From Gymnothorax reevesii (lineage: Eukaryota; Chordata; Actinopteri; Anguilliformes; Muraenidae): a DNA stretch of 64,000 nt. The notes below the pieces were generated by a model that was not told where the DNA came from, ran no database searches, and was given only the letters and a program-made list of their open reading frames with translations. This document shows positions 20,718 to 32,860 of the stretch, in pieces. Each line of letters opens with the position of its first letter. Position 1 is the first letter of the stretch. The position numbers were made by a program, and so were the translations under genes. Location: assembly GCA_029721435.1 (NCBI GenBank), contig CM056582.1, forward strand, positions 42,490,611 through 42,554,610. Reading direction: 5' to 3'.

Positions 20718-21849
20718 TATATGACTTACTCAGGCAGTATGGTTTTCATAGGAGTTTCTATGGAAGTTAGGTGATTGAAAGCGCTATTTTACTGCTTTAG
20801 CTTAGGATATGAGGATGGTTTTCCAATTGCCAATAATCATAGAAGAAGTAGCCTCTGTAATGTTTCTTGGCGGCTAGAAAACCAGTTTAGACTCATCATT
20901 TTCTTTGGCTAAAGCACTAAAATAGCACTTTGAATCCTCTAATTGCCAAAGAAACTCCTTAATATAAAAACCATGATGATAGAGTAAAAGAAATATATGG
21001 ATAAAATGCAGAACGAAGACAGATTGGAAAGGATGGATTCAAATTTTGATTTGCAGTCAAGCAGATTAACTTCGTTAAGTGACCAGTTTTCTAAGTTCTG
21101 AGCATGCGCAGAAATCCTGACAACTCCTTTAATCTTACAAGTGGTTGTCGAAAGTGACAATGGTATGAAATGCACATTATTCTCTGTGACAAAATGTGGC
21201 ATGCTAGAGCTGGACACAAACTTTTTTGGAAATAAGTACCCCAATGTTATTGAGAAACAAGTATTGGATTTTATTCAGCAAAAACCATGCAGGGCAGTGT
21301 AATTATTAAGAAAATTTTGCCAGGACTATGACACATACCTGCTGGCAGGAGCCTGTTGTTTTCCAGGATTTCTGCCAAGAGGGTGCAGCTCTTCAAGTCT
21401 TAAGAAAAACCTAAGAATATCTATCCCCACTATTCACTTGATTGCATCATGTCCCCACCTCCGCAGTCATTTAATGTAAGAATCAATGACAGCTCACTCC
21501 ATCTAGTTTAAAGCTGGTCTAGTTTTTCAAAAATATCTAACTGATGGCATATTCCAGTTGGATATCGTAGAAATTTTGTTCCTGTGATCATGTTCTGTGT
21601 CCCTGCATGCTCTTGCACGTGTCCAAAATATTTTGACCTGAAGGGCTGTTTTCTATTTCATCTGATTCATTTTATTCTGAAGAGCTTAAAAATCAGTATA
21701 AATTAAAGGTACAAATAATTCTATATAAAATCTTAATATTTTAAACCGTACCAGAAAAATAAATACCAAGAAAAATTCCTTTTTCCTAACTTTTCTTAAT
21801 GATGTGCTAAACAGTAGATTCATACTTTAGTGTATGGCAGTGATCGTGT
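20718..21849. other. unassigned AT-rich stretch
   Basis: No coding motif or terminal repeat recognised. A 101-aa minus-strand frame at 20,939-21,244 has no recognisable domain and is most likely chance. Confidence 0.35.
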
Positions 21850-22530
21850 GTATTTATACACCGCCTGCTGAAAACAACTGACTGTGGAGCAATGGAAAGA
21901 AGTATATGGTCTGATGAATCCTTACTTACATAGTTGGCCCCATTGACTGTGAACGGACAAACTATGTAAGTTAGCATCTGTGATTTTGAGAAATGCAGCC
22001 CAGGGTAGGAAAGGAAGCCCATGAAGCAATGCACCCCGTCATACACTGTGCCCACTGTACAAGCCTCCGGAGGCAGTGTTATGATCTGGTGTTGCTTGAA
22101 TTGGTCAGGTCGAGGCTCAGCATGGTTATGCAGCAATAAAATTATGTCAGCAGACTACTTGAATGTATTGAATGAGTTGGTTATCCCAAAATAGATTTTT
22201 TTTATTCCCTGACAGCACGGGCATATTCCAGGAGGACAATGTCAAGATTTTTTTGGGCTCAAATTTTTAATGAGTGGCGCAACAAGCATTAGAAATCATT
22301 TTCGCACATTAATTGGCTACTGCAGATTCCTGACCTTAATCATTTGAAAGTGTTTGGTATGTGCTAGGGTTTGACTTGTCCATTATCACTCCAATATTTC
22401 AGCCAAAGATTTTAGCAATTCTGATTGGAATTTAATGTTTTAACATTGCATAAGACAGCTGAAACACTGGCATGAAGAATGTGGGTTGGAATCAATGCGA
22501 AAGGCAGTCCAACAAACTACAAAAGTATGA
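21850..22530 (+). pseudogene. degraded Tc1/mariner transposase
   Basis: Plus-strand fragments in order: tggtctgatgaatcc at about 21,910 (the WSDES block containing the first catalytic Asp in the family); GGSVMIWCCLNWSGRGS at about 22,070; KIMSADYLNVLNELVIP at about 22,140; GIFQEDNVKI at about 22,210 (the second Asp block); and a C-terminal INAKGSPTNY at about 22,490, resembling the usual IKAKGGPTNY ending. Many stops and frameshifts lie between. This is an old, dead copy, clearly different from the two other Tc1 families in the window. Confidence 0.75.
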
Positions 22531-23010
22531 AACTGTAAACCTTATTTTTTCCTTGCCTTGCAGTGCAATTCATTTATCAGCAAAGATCACTATTGTGGTA
22601 GATGTAAAATTAACATCAAGGGAAAAAGTATACAATACAATGAAACCATCAGTCAAGTTACGTTCTGTATTTGCGCATAATATTTTTATTTAAACAGACA
22701 AGCTGTGGGCCAGGAAGGGTTCCAACATACAGCACCCTCCATAATTATTGGCACCAATTACTGGTTAAGATGAGTTAAAAGCCTTAAAATAAATTTAATT
22801 TTTATTGCAGTAGCATACTCTCACACTGAAAATGGTAGAAAAATGAAACAATTAACTCAAGTAATTTTAAGGGGGAAAAAAATCCCTGACTAAGAAATAA
22901 TTATTTTTCATAAAATCACCTGTTCCACAATTATTGGCACCCCTAACAATTCCTAGGAAGTAAATGTAATTGAAGTATTTCTGTCATTTCTAGAGTAGTT
23001 TACAAAGTTG

Positions 23011-24349
23011 TGTTGTGTTCTGTGGGTCCGTGTGTTTGGTTAGTCAATTTTAGGTTATTATTTTTGTGATGTCGGTTTTTAGTCCATGTCTTAGTGTTTC
23101 ACATTTCATTCCTCTCCCGTGTTATTCCAGTCCACGTCTTACCCATGTACTGTCTTTGCTTTCTCCCCGGTCGCGCCATTGTTTGTCGCAAGTTTTCTGT
23201 CTTAATTGATTGTGACACTATTTCGGGTGATTTAATGGATTCTGGGTTTCAGTCTTCCTTCCTTTCTCATTTAGTGATTTCCCCTTGCTGTTGCTATCTT
23301 ACTAACCCCTACTAACAGTTTGTTATTTTCTAGAATTTACTAACCAAACTAACATTGTATATTAGACTAACCTACTAACGAGCACCCGGGATTGTATAGC
23401 TGCACTTACTAATTGACTAATAATCTCTCAGCATTCGCCCTGTTCTAGTCTCCGCCTCTTGCTTTTCTTTCACTGGCTTTGCTGTGTCTTCCTGTAGAAC
23501 CTTCTGCAATTATCTTCTGTCCTGTCTCTTTCTATCCACTGTGAAGTATTTATTTAGTTTATTTATCTCGTCTTTGGGATTGCCTTGTGATCCTCGTCTG
23601 TGTGTTAATGTTTATCTGTTTCATGTAATTAGGTTACCCTCATGTTCCAACCGTTGTTAATTATATTAAGTTCCAGCACCTGTGTCTGTCCGTGCCCCTT
23701 CCCCATATAGAGATTCTCAGTTTCTGCAGTCATTCAGATCTGACTTCGCTTCACGCCACACCACTCCTTGCCCCTGTGCACGTTCCCTCTGGTCCCCTTA
23801 TCTTCTCTGTGTTTTTCATCAGCCTCATGACCCAGCCCAGCCTGCCGCTTTCTAGCCCCTCGTGCCCCCTGTCGCCTTCCGAGACCTTTGCTCTGTTCCC
23901 GAGTTCCCCTAGTTCCCTTTGTTCCCGAGTTTGCTCTGCTCCTGAGTTCCCCCTGTTCCCGAGTTCCCTTTGTTCCCGAGTTCCCGTAGTTCCCTTTGTT
24001 CCCGAGTTCGCTTTGTTCCCGAGTTCCCCTAGTTCCTTCAGTCCCGTTCGAGCTACCCCTGTCCCGTCCAAGTTGCCCCTGTCCTGTCCGAGTTGTCCCG
24101 AGTCTGCCCCCTAGTGTTTCCTGTAGTTTTGGATTCCTGAGTTCTCCTCCCTTCAGTGCAGTGGCACGGTGTTTCTGTTGGCCGGAGTGCCCCGTTTTTT
24201 ACCCCCTTCCGAGTGTTCTGGTTTATTTAATAAATTCTTTTGGATCCCCGCATATGGCGTCTCTCCCCCTTTTTTTCCCTGTTTCCGAGTGTTCCGATTC
24301 CTGTTCCGAGTCCTTCCAAATGTTCCTAGTGTTTTCCCCCCAGAGCATA
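23011..24349 (+). mobile_element. solo LTR inside the older Tc1
   Basis: Starts TGTTGTG and ends CATA, with the 5-bp duplication AGTTG at 23,006-23,010 and 24,350-24,354. The terminal CA appears mutated to TA. A polyadenylation signal aataaa is at 24,229-24,234. It shares several blocks with the LTR at 3,878-5,000, for example gggattgtatagctgcac at 23,390. No internal retrotransposon genes remain. Confidence 0.8.
23886..24090 (+). repeat. short tandem repeat inside the LTR ('gttcccgag' units)
   Basis: Irregular repeats of gttcccgagttccct-like units, about 12-27 bp each. They create an artificial Ser/Pro-rich open frame on the plus strand. The other LTR of this family has no equivalent expansion, so it arose in this copy or sublineage. 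Confidence 0.7.
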
Positions 24350-24458
24350 AGTTGACCGGAGTATCTAGGAACATTTAATTAGTGATTCATCACTTCCTGT
24401 TTCTTTGGGGTATAAATATGATGTGACACAGAGGCCATTTCTCTTATCCACTCTTCAA

Positions 24459-25080
24459 CATGGGAAAGACAAAGGAACACACCATTCAAGTACGGCAGTG
24501 TGTCAACATTCACAAGTCAGGCAATGGCTACAAGTAAATAGCCACTCGCCTGGACGTGCCCATATCTGCAGTCAGAGGAATCATTATGAAGTTTAAAACA
24601 ACTGGAACAGTGGTAAACAAGCATGGACGAGGACGCAAGGTTATTTTGCCACCACGCACAGTGAGGAGGATGGTAAGAGAAATAAAAAGTTCTCCAAAGC
24701 TCACTGTTAAAGAATTGCAACAAATGGTAGCATCTTGGGGTCACAAAGTCTCCAAAACAACTATCAGGCGCTATCTACATGCCAACAAGCTGTTTGGGAG
24801 GCATGCACGGAAAAAAACCTTTTCTCACTCACAATCATAAATGCAAACGTCTGGAGTTCAATCAAGCTCCTCCCATGTTCCTCTCAGTCCCCGAAAACCT
24901 GTGGAGTGAGCTGAAGAGGAGAGTCCAGAGGAAAGGACCCAGGTCACTGGATGATTTAGAGAGATTGTGCAAAGAGGAATGGTCAAAGATCCGTCTTTCT
25001 GTATTCTCCCATCCTGTGAAACATTATAGGGGAAGATTAGATGCTGTTTTGTTGGAAAGAGGGGGTTGTACAAATTATTA
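24459..25080 (+). pseudogene. transposase of the older Tc1, catalytic core deleted
   Basis: It starts MGKTKEHTIQVRQCVNIHKS at 24,459. A stop at about 24,537 interrupts the first helix-turn-helix. The frame resumes with AVRGIIMKFKTTGTVVNKHG and GRGRKVILPPRTVRR (paired-like DNA-binding region) and TTIRRYLHANKLFGR. After KCKRLEFNQ (about 24,870) it jumps directly to the C-terminus (PENLWSELKRRVQRKGPRSL, EEWSKI), losing the whole DDE region that contains the first two catalytic residues. A frame change lies at about 24,815. It cannot catalyse transposition. Confidence 0.8.
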
Positions 25081-25222
25081 ACATCAGGGGTGCAAATAAT
25101 TGTGGCACACATGATTTGATGTAAAAGAATTATTTCTTAATGTGGAATTTTTTTCTACACTGAATAAATGCCCTTGAATTAAAGGTTGGATTTTCCTCTT
25201 TTTTTCATTGTGGTCATATATA

Positions 25223-26723
25223 CTCAGCAACAAAAGTTTCTGTGACACCATTTATGTGTATGTTATAAATGACACGCAAAGATCTCAATGCAATCAATAT
25301 GTTTATTTAACAGGAGAAACACTGACTTTTCAGTGCCAACGTCACTCAAAACGAAAAATGTCATTTTCATGCTTCATGAAGCACTTGTCTGACGTCTAAC
25401 CAATTGTGACCTTCACACTTCAATACCGGGGGTGACTTCCTCATGCCATGATGCAAGCAACGCATCTCCGGCGCATGGACCGAATCAGATGTGCCAGAAA
25501 TTGCTGTGGGATGTCATTCCAAATCTGACGTAGACGTTGTCGCAATTCCTGGAGTGTAGCTGGCGGGTTATCCAACCGCCGCAAACGTCGATCCATCTCG
25601 TCCCAAAGATGCTCGATTGGGGACATGTCTGGGGATCTGGCTGGCCATGGCAGGACATTGACATGTTGTTGCATCAGATACTGCTGTACAATCCTTGCAA
25701 CGTGTGGTCTGGCGTTATCATGTTGCAGCGTTATTCCGGGACCATGTTGCATCAAAAACGGTACCACCAATGGCCGTAGCACTTCATCGCGATATCTTTG
25801 ACCCGTCAGATTTCCATCAATAACAAGCAAATCTGTTCTGTTTCTAGCCGTGATCCCTCCCCAAATCATGACACTACCACCTCCAAAACGATCAAATTCC
25901 TGAACACAGTTGTTGGCATAACGTTCTCCACGTCGACGGTATACACATAAACGACCATCACATCGGTTAAGCATGTGATTCATCAGTGAAGAGTACAAGA
26001 TCCCACTGACGTTGGATCCACCGTCGATGTTGTTGTGCCCACTGTAGACGCAGTCGTCGGTGTTGTACTGTGAGTATTGGACGTCTTGCTGGCCGACGTG
26101 GGACAATGCCAAAATGACGGAGACGGCGACGGATTGTCTGTGCAGACAGTCGCCTCAAACCAGGTATCGTTCTTGCAGTTATGGTTGCAGGTTGGAATCG
26201 ATTTCGGAGATGGGTTGTTCGAATCCAGTTGTCCTGTCTGGGAGTGGTTACTCGTGGACGGCCGCTGCGAGGACAGTCTCTGACATGTCTTGTCTGCTGA
26301 TGACGCTGCCATAAGTTCCAAATGGTGTTTCGGTGGACATTCAGGCGATGAGCAACTTCCCTCTGCGAGGTTCCGGATTCAATCATCCCAATGGCCCTCC
26401 ACCGATCATTTTCAGACAGTCTTGGCATTTAGAGGGTAGAGTTCCTGATCCAAAATGGCTGTGTTTTCGATAAGTGATGCTTCTGTCGTTCATCAGGCAC
26501 AATGTGAACATTCCAAAAATTCTCCTCTTTTATTGCCATCCACAAGCATGATTTACGTACATTTTCACGTGCAAAGTCATTTTCTCGCATTTTCATGATT
26601 TCCATTTCAATGTTGTGTTTACGTGTACTGTTTCAGTCTGATATCACCATGTATGACAATTTCATAATTGCGTTATGAAAAATAATTAACAATATTGGTG
26701 TCACAGAAACTTTTGTTGCTGAG
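25223..26723 (-). mobile_element. younger Tc1-type element, copy 1
   Basis: Termini CTCAGCAACAAAAGTTTCTG at both ends in inverted orientation; TA at 25,221-25,222 and 26,724-26,725. It is 1,501 bp long and nearly identical by eye to copy 2 at 56,641-58,146 (1,506 bp); the 5-bp length difference matches a single deletion in the transposase. It is nested in the older Tc1. Confidence 0.92.
25441..26428 (-). pseudogene. Tc1 transposase copy 1, frameshifted by 5 bp
   Basis: Matches the 337-aa transposase of copy 2 except for a 5-bp deletion (agatt) at about 25,977, immediately after the first catalytic motif: LFTDES is followed by HA and a stop, where copy 2 reads SRFMLN. Downstream the reading continues in another frame (GGGSVMIWGGI, QHDNARPH, SPDMSPIEHLWD) to about 25,441. 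Other differences look like single-base changes. The copy is therefore recently disabled; its termini look intact, so it could in principle be mobilised in trans. Confidence 0.88.
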
Positions 26724-26795
26724 TATATTATTGAGAAAAAAAAAAGCTAAAGGACACATCTTAACCAGGGGTGCCAATAATTATGGAGGGCACTG

Positions 26796-27585
26796 TACAA
26801 ATTGTGCTGTTTCTTTACTCGTGCAAATTTTTGATACGACTCAGTAATGTCAACAGCACATTACTGCTCATTTTTCATCGGGACATTGTGTAACACAGAT
26901 GTTGCTGATAAGAGAATTGTGCAGCATGCAATGTCGCCATTAATGTGTAATAATGCTAGCGTGTCATGCAAAGATACGTTTCATCCTTCATCATGTGTGA
27001 CATAACCGTCTTGCGTCAAATGTATAATAGCTTACAGTGTTATCCGGTTTGTGGACAAATGTTGCAAAGATTGACATAAACATGCTTGAGCACTAAGCTA
27101 GATGAATTTGTGATGTAACTCATGTCACTTAATGACAAAAAAAAAGAAAAAACAAATCAACTTACGGGAAGTTGGTCTCCTCTATTTATGAATGCTATAA
27201 TGCCACATTTATCAGGGCATTTTATATGCTGTATGAAGCCCTTTCAGAATCAACTTAATTTTGAAGTTTTACACACTACGTCCACAAGGGCTGTAACATT
27301 TTTTGTACTGTCCTGCCTGTGGCACGAGCCACTGCACTAACTGTCCTCCTCCACTTGGGCCCAGGCCACTGAATGAGCGTCTGGAGACTGGCTTGGGCCA
27401 ATGGCTTTTCATTGCATTAACTGTCCTGCTCCACAAGGGAACTGGCCCGTGCCACTAAATGTGTGTTTAGATGTTACCACAGGACAGTATCTGGTAAGTA
27501 GGTTAAAATCATTTATTTTCAGACAACCCCTCTGGGCATGCATTGAGGATGGTTAGATTTGTACCATATTCAGGTAGACATTTTC
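26796..27585. other. unassigned
   Basis: No coding motif. The words 'gtccacaagggct' and 'actgtcctgcctgtgg' near 27,280-27,320 partly recur near 28,910, hinting at a diverged local repeat, but no ends can be placed. Confidence 0.3.
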
Positions 27586-27987
27586 GTCACACTTTATTTG
27601 AAGTGTTGCTCATAAAGGCTTTATACAGCATGTATAATGCCTTCAAAAATTAGACATAATGTCTTCATAAATCATTCATAAGCGAATGTCATGCTTTGTA
27701 AATGGTGAAATAACACATCTTTATTCAACAAGTGATGCCAGATGTGACAATGACAATATCATTTAGCTGACAATGTCACCTTTTATCGCAATCAGCCACT
27801 AGCTAAGTGACATTGTCAATTATATCACATCTGGCATCACATGCTGAAGAAGGATGTGTTATTTCACCCTATACAAAGCATGACGTTTGCTTATGTATGA
27901 TTTATGAAGACATTACATCTCATTTATGAAGGCATTATACATGCTGTATAAAGCCTTTATGAGCAACACTTCAAATGAAGTGTGACT
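27586..27987. mobile_element. palindromic MITE with 9-bp target duplication
   Basis: Long terminal inverted repeats (GTCACACTTTATTTGAAGTG... against ...tcaaatgaagtgtgact) form arms of roughly 170-190 bp around a short centre. Flanks carry the duplication gacattttc at 27,577-27,585 and 27,988-27,996. A 9-bp duplication is typical of Mutator-like (MULE) elements, but other families are possible. No coding capacity. Confidence 0.8.
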
Positions 27988-30314
27988 GACATTTTCTATA
28001 ACCATGTTGTGTTGGCTGAATAGGAATTGTAGCAGAGTAGCAAATAAATCTAGGTTATGTGCACTAACAATCTGAGATATCATAGACTAGTAGCAACTAA
28101 AGCATGTGTTTATGGGAATATACTTCTTAACTGTTTACTAGATAATCAACCATCGCAGATTTATAGTGTACTGTGTCATTGTACCTTGGTGTATCTTGCC
28201 AACGTTGAGTTTTTATTTTCCATTTAACTCACCAACTTGGAGAAAGCTTGATTGCCACAGATCAACTGGCCGTGGAGACAAAAATTGCACTTGGATTATT
28301 ACTTGTTTAGGGGACAGGTTCTTTTGGCTGAAATTTAAGAGCGTCAAGCAGCAGAGATGAAACATCTAGGGTTACAGTAGGTAGTCACCAGTTAGTTAAT
28401 TCTTTTTTAAAATTTGCCCAATTCTTGATTTTTCCTCAAAAATTTATCACAGTTCCTGGGCTATTATGATAGCTGCCATAGTTTTTAGTCAAACGGACAT
28501 TCACTCCCTGCCCCTCCCTCAGTCCCTCACTCAGCCTGTACTGCAATTGTTTCATTTTTTAAAATTATGCAGTGAGTGCAGCTTGGCTCATGGCTGGAGG
28601 TTCAGTTGTTGTTGACAACAGTGTGAGTGACGGTATTCTGGCTGTGCCTGACTGACCAAATTTTCCAGTTAGAGAAAACGCAGCAATTTCTCTTCTTTAG
28701 ATGAACCTTTTTGCCAACTTGAACTTTTCCAAAGGTGAGGATTCCAATCTTGACTAACAAGTTTGTTTGTTTATGGTCCTGGATGTTTGTTTATGTGAGT
28801 CTGTGTGATTAGTGATATCTGCAACAGACTAAGAACAATTACTTTACTTGCGCAACTATCAAACATTATCAGTCATAGCAAATTAATGTTATGCTACAAC
28901 TTGAGCACAAGGTCCACAAGGGCTTTAACAACAGCAGGTCGTCTGACCAGGACAGACTGTCCTCATTTTTTTTTCAATACAGAAAAATGATGCACTATAC
29001 TTAGCAAGGTGACTGCTACAGGCGATATCACAAATTAGAAATTGTTATCGAACTAAACAGGCATGTAAATTAACAAGGTTAAGCGAATGAGCAAGCTGAA
29101 CTTCTGCCCATTTACACAGTGGAAGACATTGTGGCTGCAGCTAATGTAATAGCCTGCAAATTATCACAAGAGTTTTAAATCGTATAATATTTAAAAGCTC
29201 AATATCATTGTGCAATGAAACAAAACAAGCAGTGGTGACAGTATCATACATTCTCACCGATGCACACTGTTCAACAAAGATCACACAAGATTGTTAAACA
29301 GACCAGCCAAGTTTAGGAGTTTAACAATTCTGTTGCTTAGTCAGCTATTAAAAAAACTGCGCACATGCGCACAAGGTCAAAGTCACATGCTGTGATGTTG
29401 ACCATGCTCCAGCAGGGAATTTTATACAGTCATTATACTTTAAAGTAGACATGTATTGATTTAAAACGTTATTTAAAAAATTGCCATATTTGGTATTGTC
29501 AACGCCTTGGCACCTAAAGATGTTAACCGTGGGCCAGGGCAATATTTGGAATGGAGGACCAAAGTGCAGGGACATAGATTATAATGAAAAATTAAAAAAG
29601 AGCAAAGTAACCAAAAACAAATACAAAACTTCCAGGAGAACTGAAAAGAGAGTGAACGAAACAAAAAGGGCACAGACTAAGGCTACCCGCCCGAGAAGGG
29701 TGAAACTAAGATTTAAATAAGAAAGGGAATCATAATTAACTGAAGAGTAGCAGGTGATTTCATTAACTGAAATGAACAGAAGGAAAATTGAATAATTAGC
29801 TGAGGGCAGGTAGCCATGGATTGAATTCCAGAGGGGAGGGGCATTACACATATCATCCCAAACAGCATGCAATACTCTCTCAAAGTATCAACACTTTTCA
29901 CCCAGAGATGACAGTGGAAGAGGGTAATCATGGATTTTAAAGGGGCTTTTTGCAAAATGGGCTTTTAACTCGCCCTTGAACAGGACCTTGAATCGAGCCA
30001 AGAGCTGAAACGTTACTCGTAGGATCAACTGTGACACATAGACTATTGTTTGTGTATTTTACATTGCAAGCAAGATGTCAAAATGCATTAAAAATGTTTG
30101 AGTTTTTGCTTGACTTGGACATCAAATTTGAAGAGGATGTTTCCAGTGCGAGTTCAACAACTGGCGACAGTGATGATGACCATGGAGACGTAGGAGAGAT
30201 GGAAAATTAGAAAGAAACTGGCAACGTTTCGGATGCAGCTGAACACCGACAGGTACCACAAGTGTACCAGCATGAACCAGAGCCTCGGGCACAGGCAAGT
30301 GAATGGGTAGCAAG
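27988..30314. other. unassigned; possible diverged LTR at 29,520-29,850
   Basis: Most of the stretch shows nothing recognisable. The segment 29,520-29,850 starts tgttaaccg and ends ggcattaca; on the minus strand it has a TATA-like tatttaaat (near 29,715) and an overall build like a fish Gypsy LTR. No matching target duplication is present (aaaga against catat), so it is only a suggestion. Confidence 0.3.
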
Positions 30315-30454
30315 CTCTGGGGTGCGTTTCCCAAAAGCATAGTTGCTAACTTAATTAGCTGGAATCATAGACTGTATGTGGTCGAACAAGCTGAGTAGCA
30401 AGCCAAGTTGCAACCATTATTAATGACGATGCTTTTGGGAAATCAACCCCTGAG
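30315..30454. mobile_element. short MITE (TTTCCCAAAAGCAT termini)
   Basis: Inverted ends: left ctctggggtgcgtttcccaa, and right, read inward, ctcaggggttgatttcccaa, both followed by aagcat. About 140 bp. The target duplication is not clear. Confidence 0.6.
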
Positions 30455-32860
30455 CGAGGGGTGGTTTGGTGGTTTGTTTGACGTCATCAGGTATTTATAT
30501 ACACGCACATGATTTGGCGAAAACGTGTGTACACAATAATGCTCTAGGATCAGATGAATCATTATAAGTGAATAAAGCATGATCAATGCATAAATTAACC
30601 ATTAGTGGCCCAGTGCATTGCTCACCAGCACATATCACAGTATCACAATCAGATATATAACAATGTAACGTCAGCAGCAAATGTAAGAAGTGAAATAATG
30701 TAGTTTTAAAACAACTGGAAACAGCAAAAGACACGGCATGTCAGTTGTGAAAGTGTGCCCACGTACTGAGAAAAATATTCATGTCTGGGCATAAACCATA
30801 TTAACATAAAACTCAAGCGTTCAGGATCATTTTGCGTCATACGCTTGATACGTTTAACTAACATCAGAGATGCAGTCTCCAGGATTTTCACTGCGCCGAG
30901 TTGTTTATTAAAGCCACTTCCAATCCAGAATTGCCATCGGAGGGATAATGGCACTGCCCTCACCCGCCTTAACTCATTCCGGCAAGCCGCTGCCAACGGC
31001 GCAGTTCCCTACGGTAAGTCAATACCAGCGGCATGGATGACGTCATTCAGAGTTACATCGAAAACATGCATAATACATGAGGATCGCACCAATCTGACAG
31101 TCATGGCAGTATTAGCAACCTCGACCAGATCAATGTAGAGAGAGAGGGAGTCGCATCAACGCAAGTCCAAAATTCTTGATCGTCACGTGATTTATGGAGA
31201 CTGCAAATAGTTCCAGGAAGTTATTGGCAGTCAATTTAAATGCTTATGTCAAATAGGCTGGTTAGAGACATAACTGCAATTTTCGATGATTAGTAGTCAG
31301 CAAATAGCGTTATTCTGCCTGGTTGACATATAATCAGGCTTGAGTTAACGTCTGCCATCTAATCTAAGCGACATCTACGTTAAACAACTACGTTAAATCT
31401 ACATTTCACGGTAGAATGGTGAACATTTGGACCCAATATATGCAATATTCAAGCAGTTTCAGTGCCTTTTAAAAATTAAAACAATCAAATTACTAAAACA
31501 AGTTTTTGTAATTTTAAAGGGTGTGTTCCTGTTGTTGGTTGCTCTGAATTTTTTGTTTTTGGTTTTGTCTTCAATGAAAGTTTCATCTCATCCTCCTGTT
31601 TTGATAAATACAGAGGGAGGGGAAGGAATGTTTCAAAATTCAGTTTGATTTTTTGTCATTTCTTTAATTGTTTGTGGTTTTAACAATCCAAAGTAAACTG
31701 GCAGGTGACTATCAATGATTACAAACTGACTGCACAATTAGTCACTGGATTATTAGCTGCAGCTAATAATGTTAAGTGTGCTATCTTAGAAATTGCATTG
31801 CAAATCATTTATCTCTTTGCAATTCTTTTGTACCACTGCACTTATTACTACACATTGACGCATAAATTAAAAGAACTTTGTTGTTGACTTTTTGCACGTA
31901 TACATTCATCTTAGACTTGCATGTACAGAAATGTTTTTAAAAGGGGTCATTGAACAAACCACGTGCAGACAGTACAGGACACATTAAAACACACATTCAT
32001 ATCTTTCATTTTCCACTTATATACTGCAATTACTTCGCGAAAAGGAAATCTTGAATAAACTCAGTAACATGAATGGCATGTCAAGCAGTTTGTCTGAGCC
32101 TTTTCCTCCATGTTGTCCTTGTATTTAATCTCTACCATGGTTTGCTGTGTGGGGATGCTCTGATCACCAGGGGGTTGAGTACAAATGTACGGTTTGTCCA
32201 GTCACGTGGAGAAGAAGAGAGCAAGTGCGCCCCTTAACTGGGAGGAGCGAGCCTTGCTAGCGAGCTAGAGCACGGTGGGAGCTAATAATGTGAGATGGAA
32301 GCTGGTGCTGTGAGGTGGGAGTTAATACTGTGAGGTGGGAGTTAGCCTGGGAGGAAACTCCTCCCTCATATTCCTAAACTGAGAGCTACCAGCTTATACT
32401 TTGAGCTGGCCAGGAGAATTGCGAGGTGCAAATAGCAGAGAGATGAACTTGACTTTACACCCTATTTTAATGGGAGTTCAACCATCACCGCGTTTTTTTT
32501 TATATTTCACTTAGGATGTGCTCATGTTTGTTTTATTATGATGGCAACGTCTTCCATAATGTGTATTCATGTTAGAGATCCTGTGTACTTATTATTGGCC
32601 ACAAAATGCTCAAGCGGATTTCACCGTACGCCCCATGTTCTATGCACAGTTGGAAAAGGGAGATAAAACAAATGTGGCTCATATTGAATGCAATACATTT
32701 CTTGGAGCCTCAGCAAAATTAGTGGTCTTATGTCTCAATATTTGTCAGGGTTTAATTTTTATCAGGTCCACATAAGTAACGCATGCAATATGTCTTTTTA
32801 GCAATAGCGTTAAAGGAACTCTTTATTACCGGGTACATTGACACTAATTCCATAGTTCTG
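30455..32860. other. unassigned; short degenerate repeat at 32,270-32,350
   Basis: No transposon protein or element ends recognised. At 32,270-32,350 the words 'gtgggagctaataatgtgag' and 'tgtgaggtgggagtta' recur as a short degenerate tandem repeat. Open frames such as 31,427-31,648 are low-complexity. Confidence 0.35.

Larger units (their letters stand above)
22730..26795 (+). mobile_element. older Tc1-type element hosting two later insertions
   Basis: The left terminus CAGCACCCTCCATAATTATT starts at 22,730 after TA; the right terminus ends at 26,795 (complement CAGTGCCCTCCATAATTATT) before TA (26,796-26,797). Inside are a solo LTR (23,011-24,349) and a second Tc1 (25,223-26,723), each with its own target duplication. 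Subtracting them leaves about 1.2 kb of host element. Its transposase lacks the catalytic core, so the element was already defective or became so through internal deletion. Confidence 0.88.

Noticed and set aside
23692..24114. 140-aa Ser/Pro-rich open frame
   Set aside because: Produced by the 'gttcccgag' tandem repeat inside a solo LTR; no protein family features.
29520..29850. Definite solo LTR
   Set aside because: TG...CA-like ends and a TATA-like word, but no matching target duplication.
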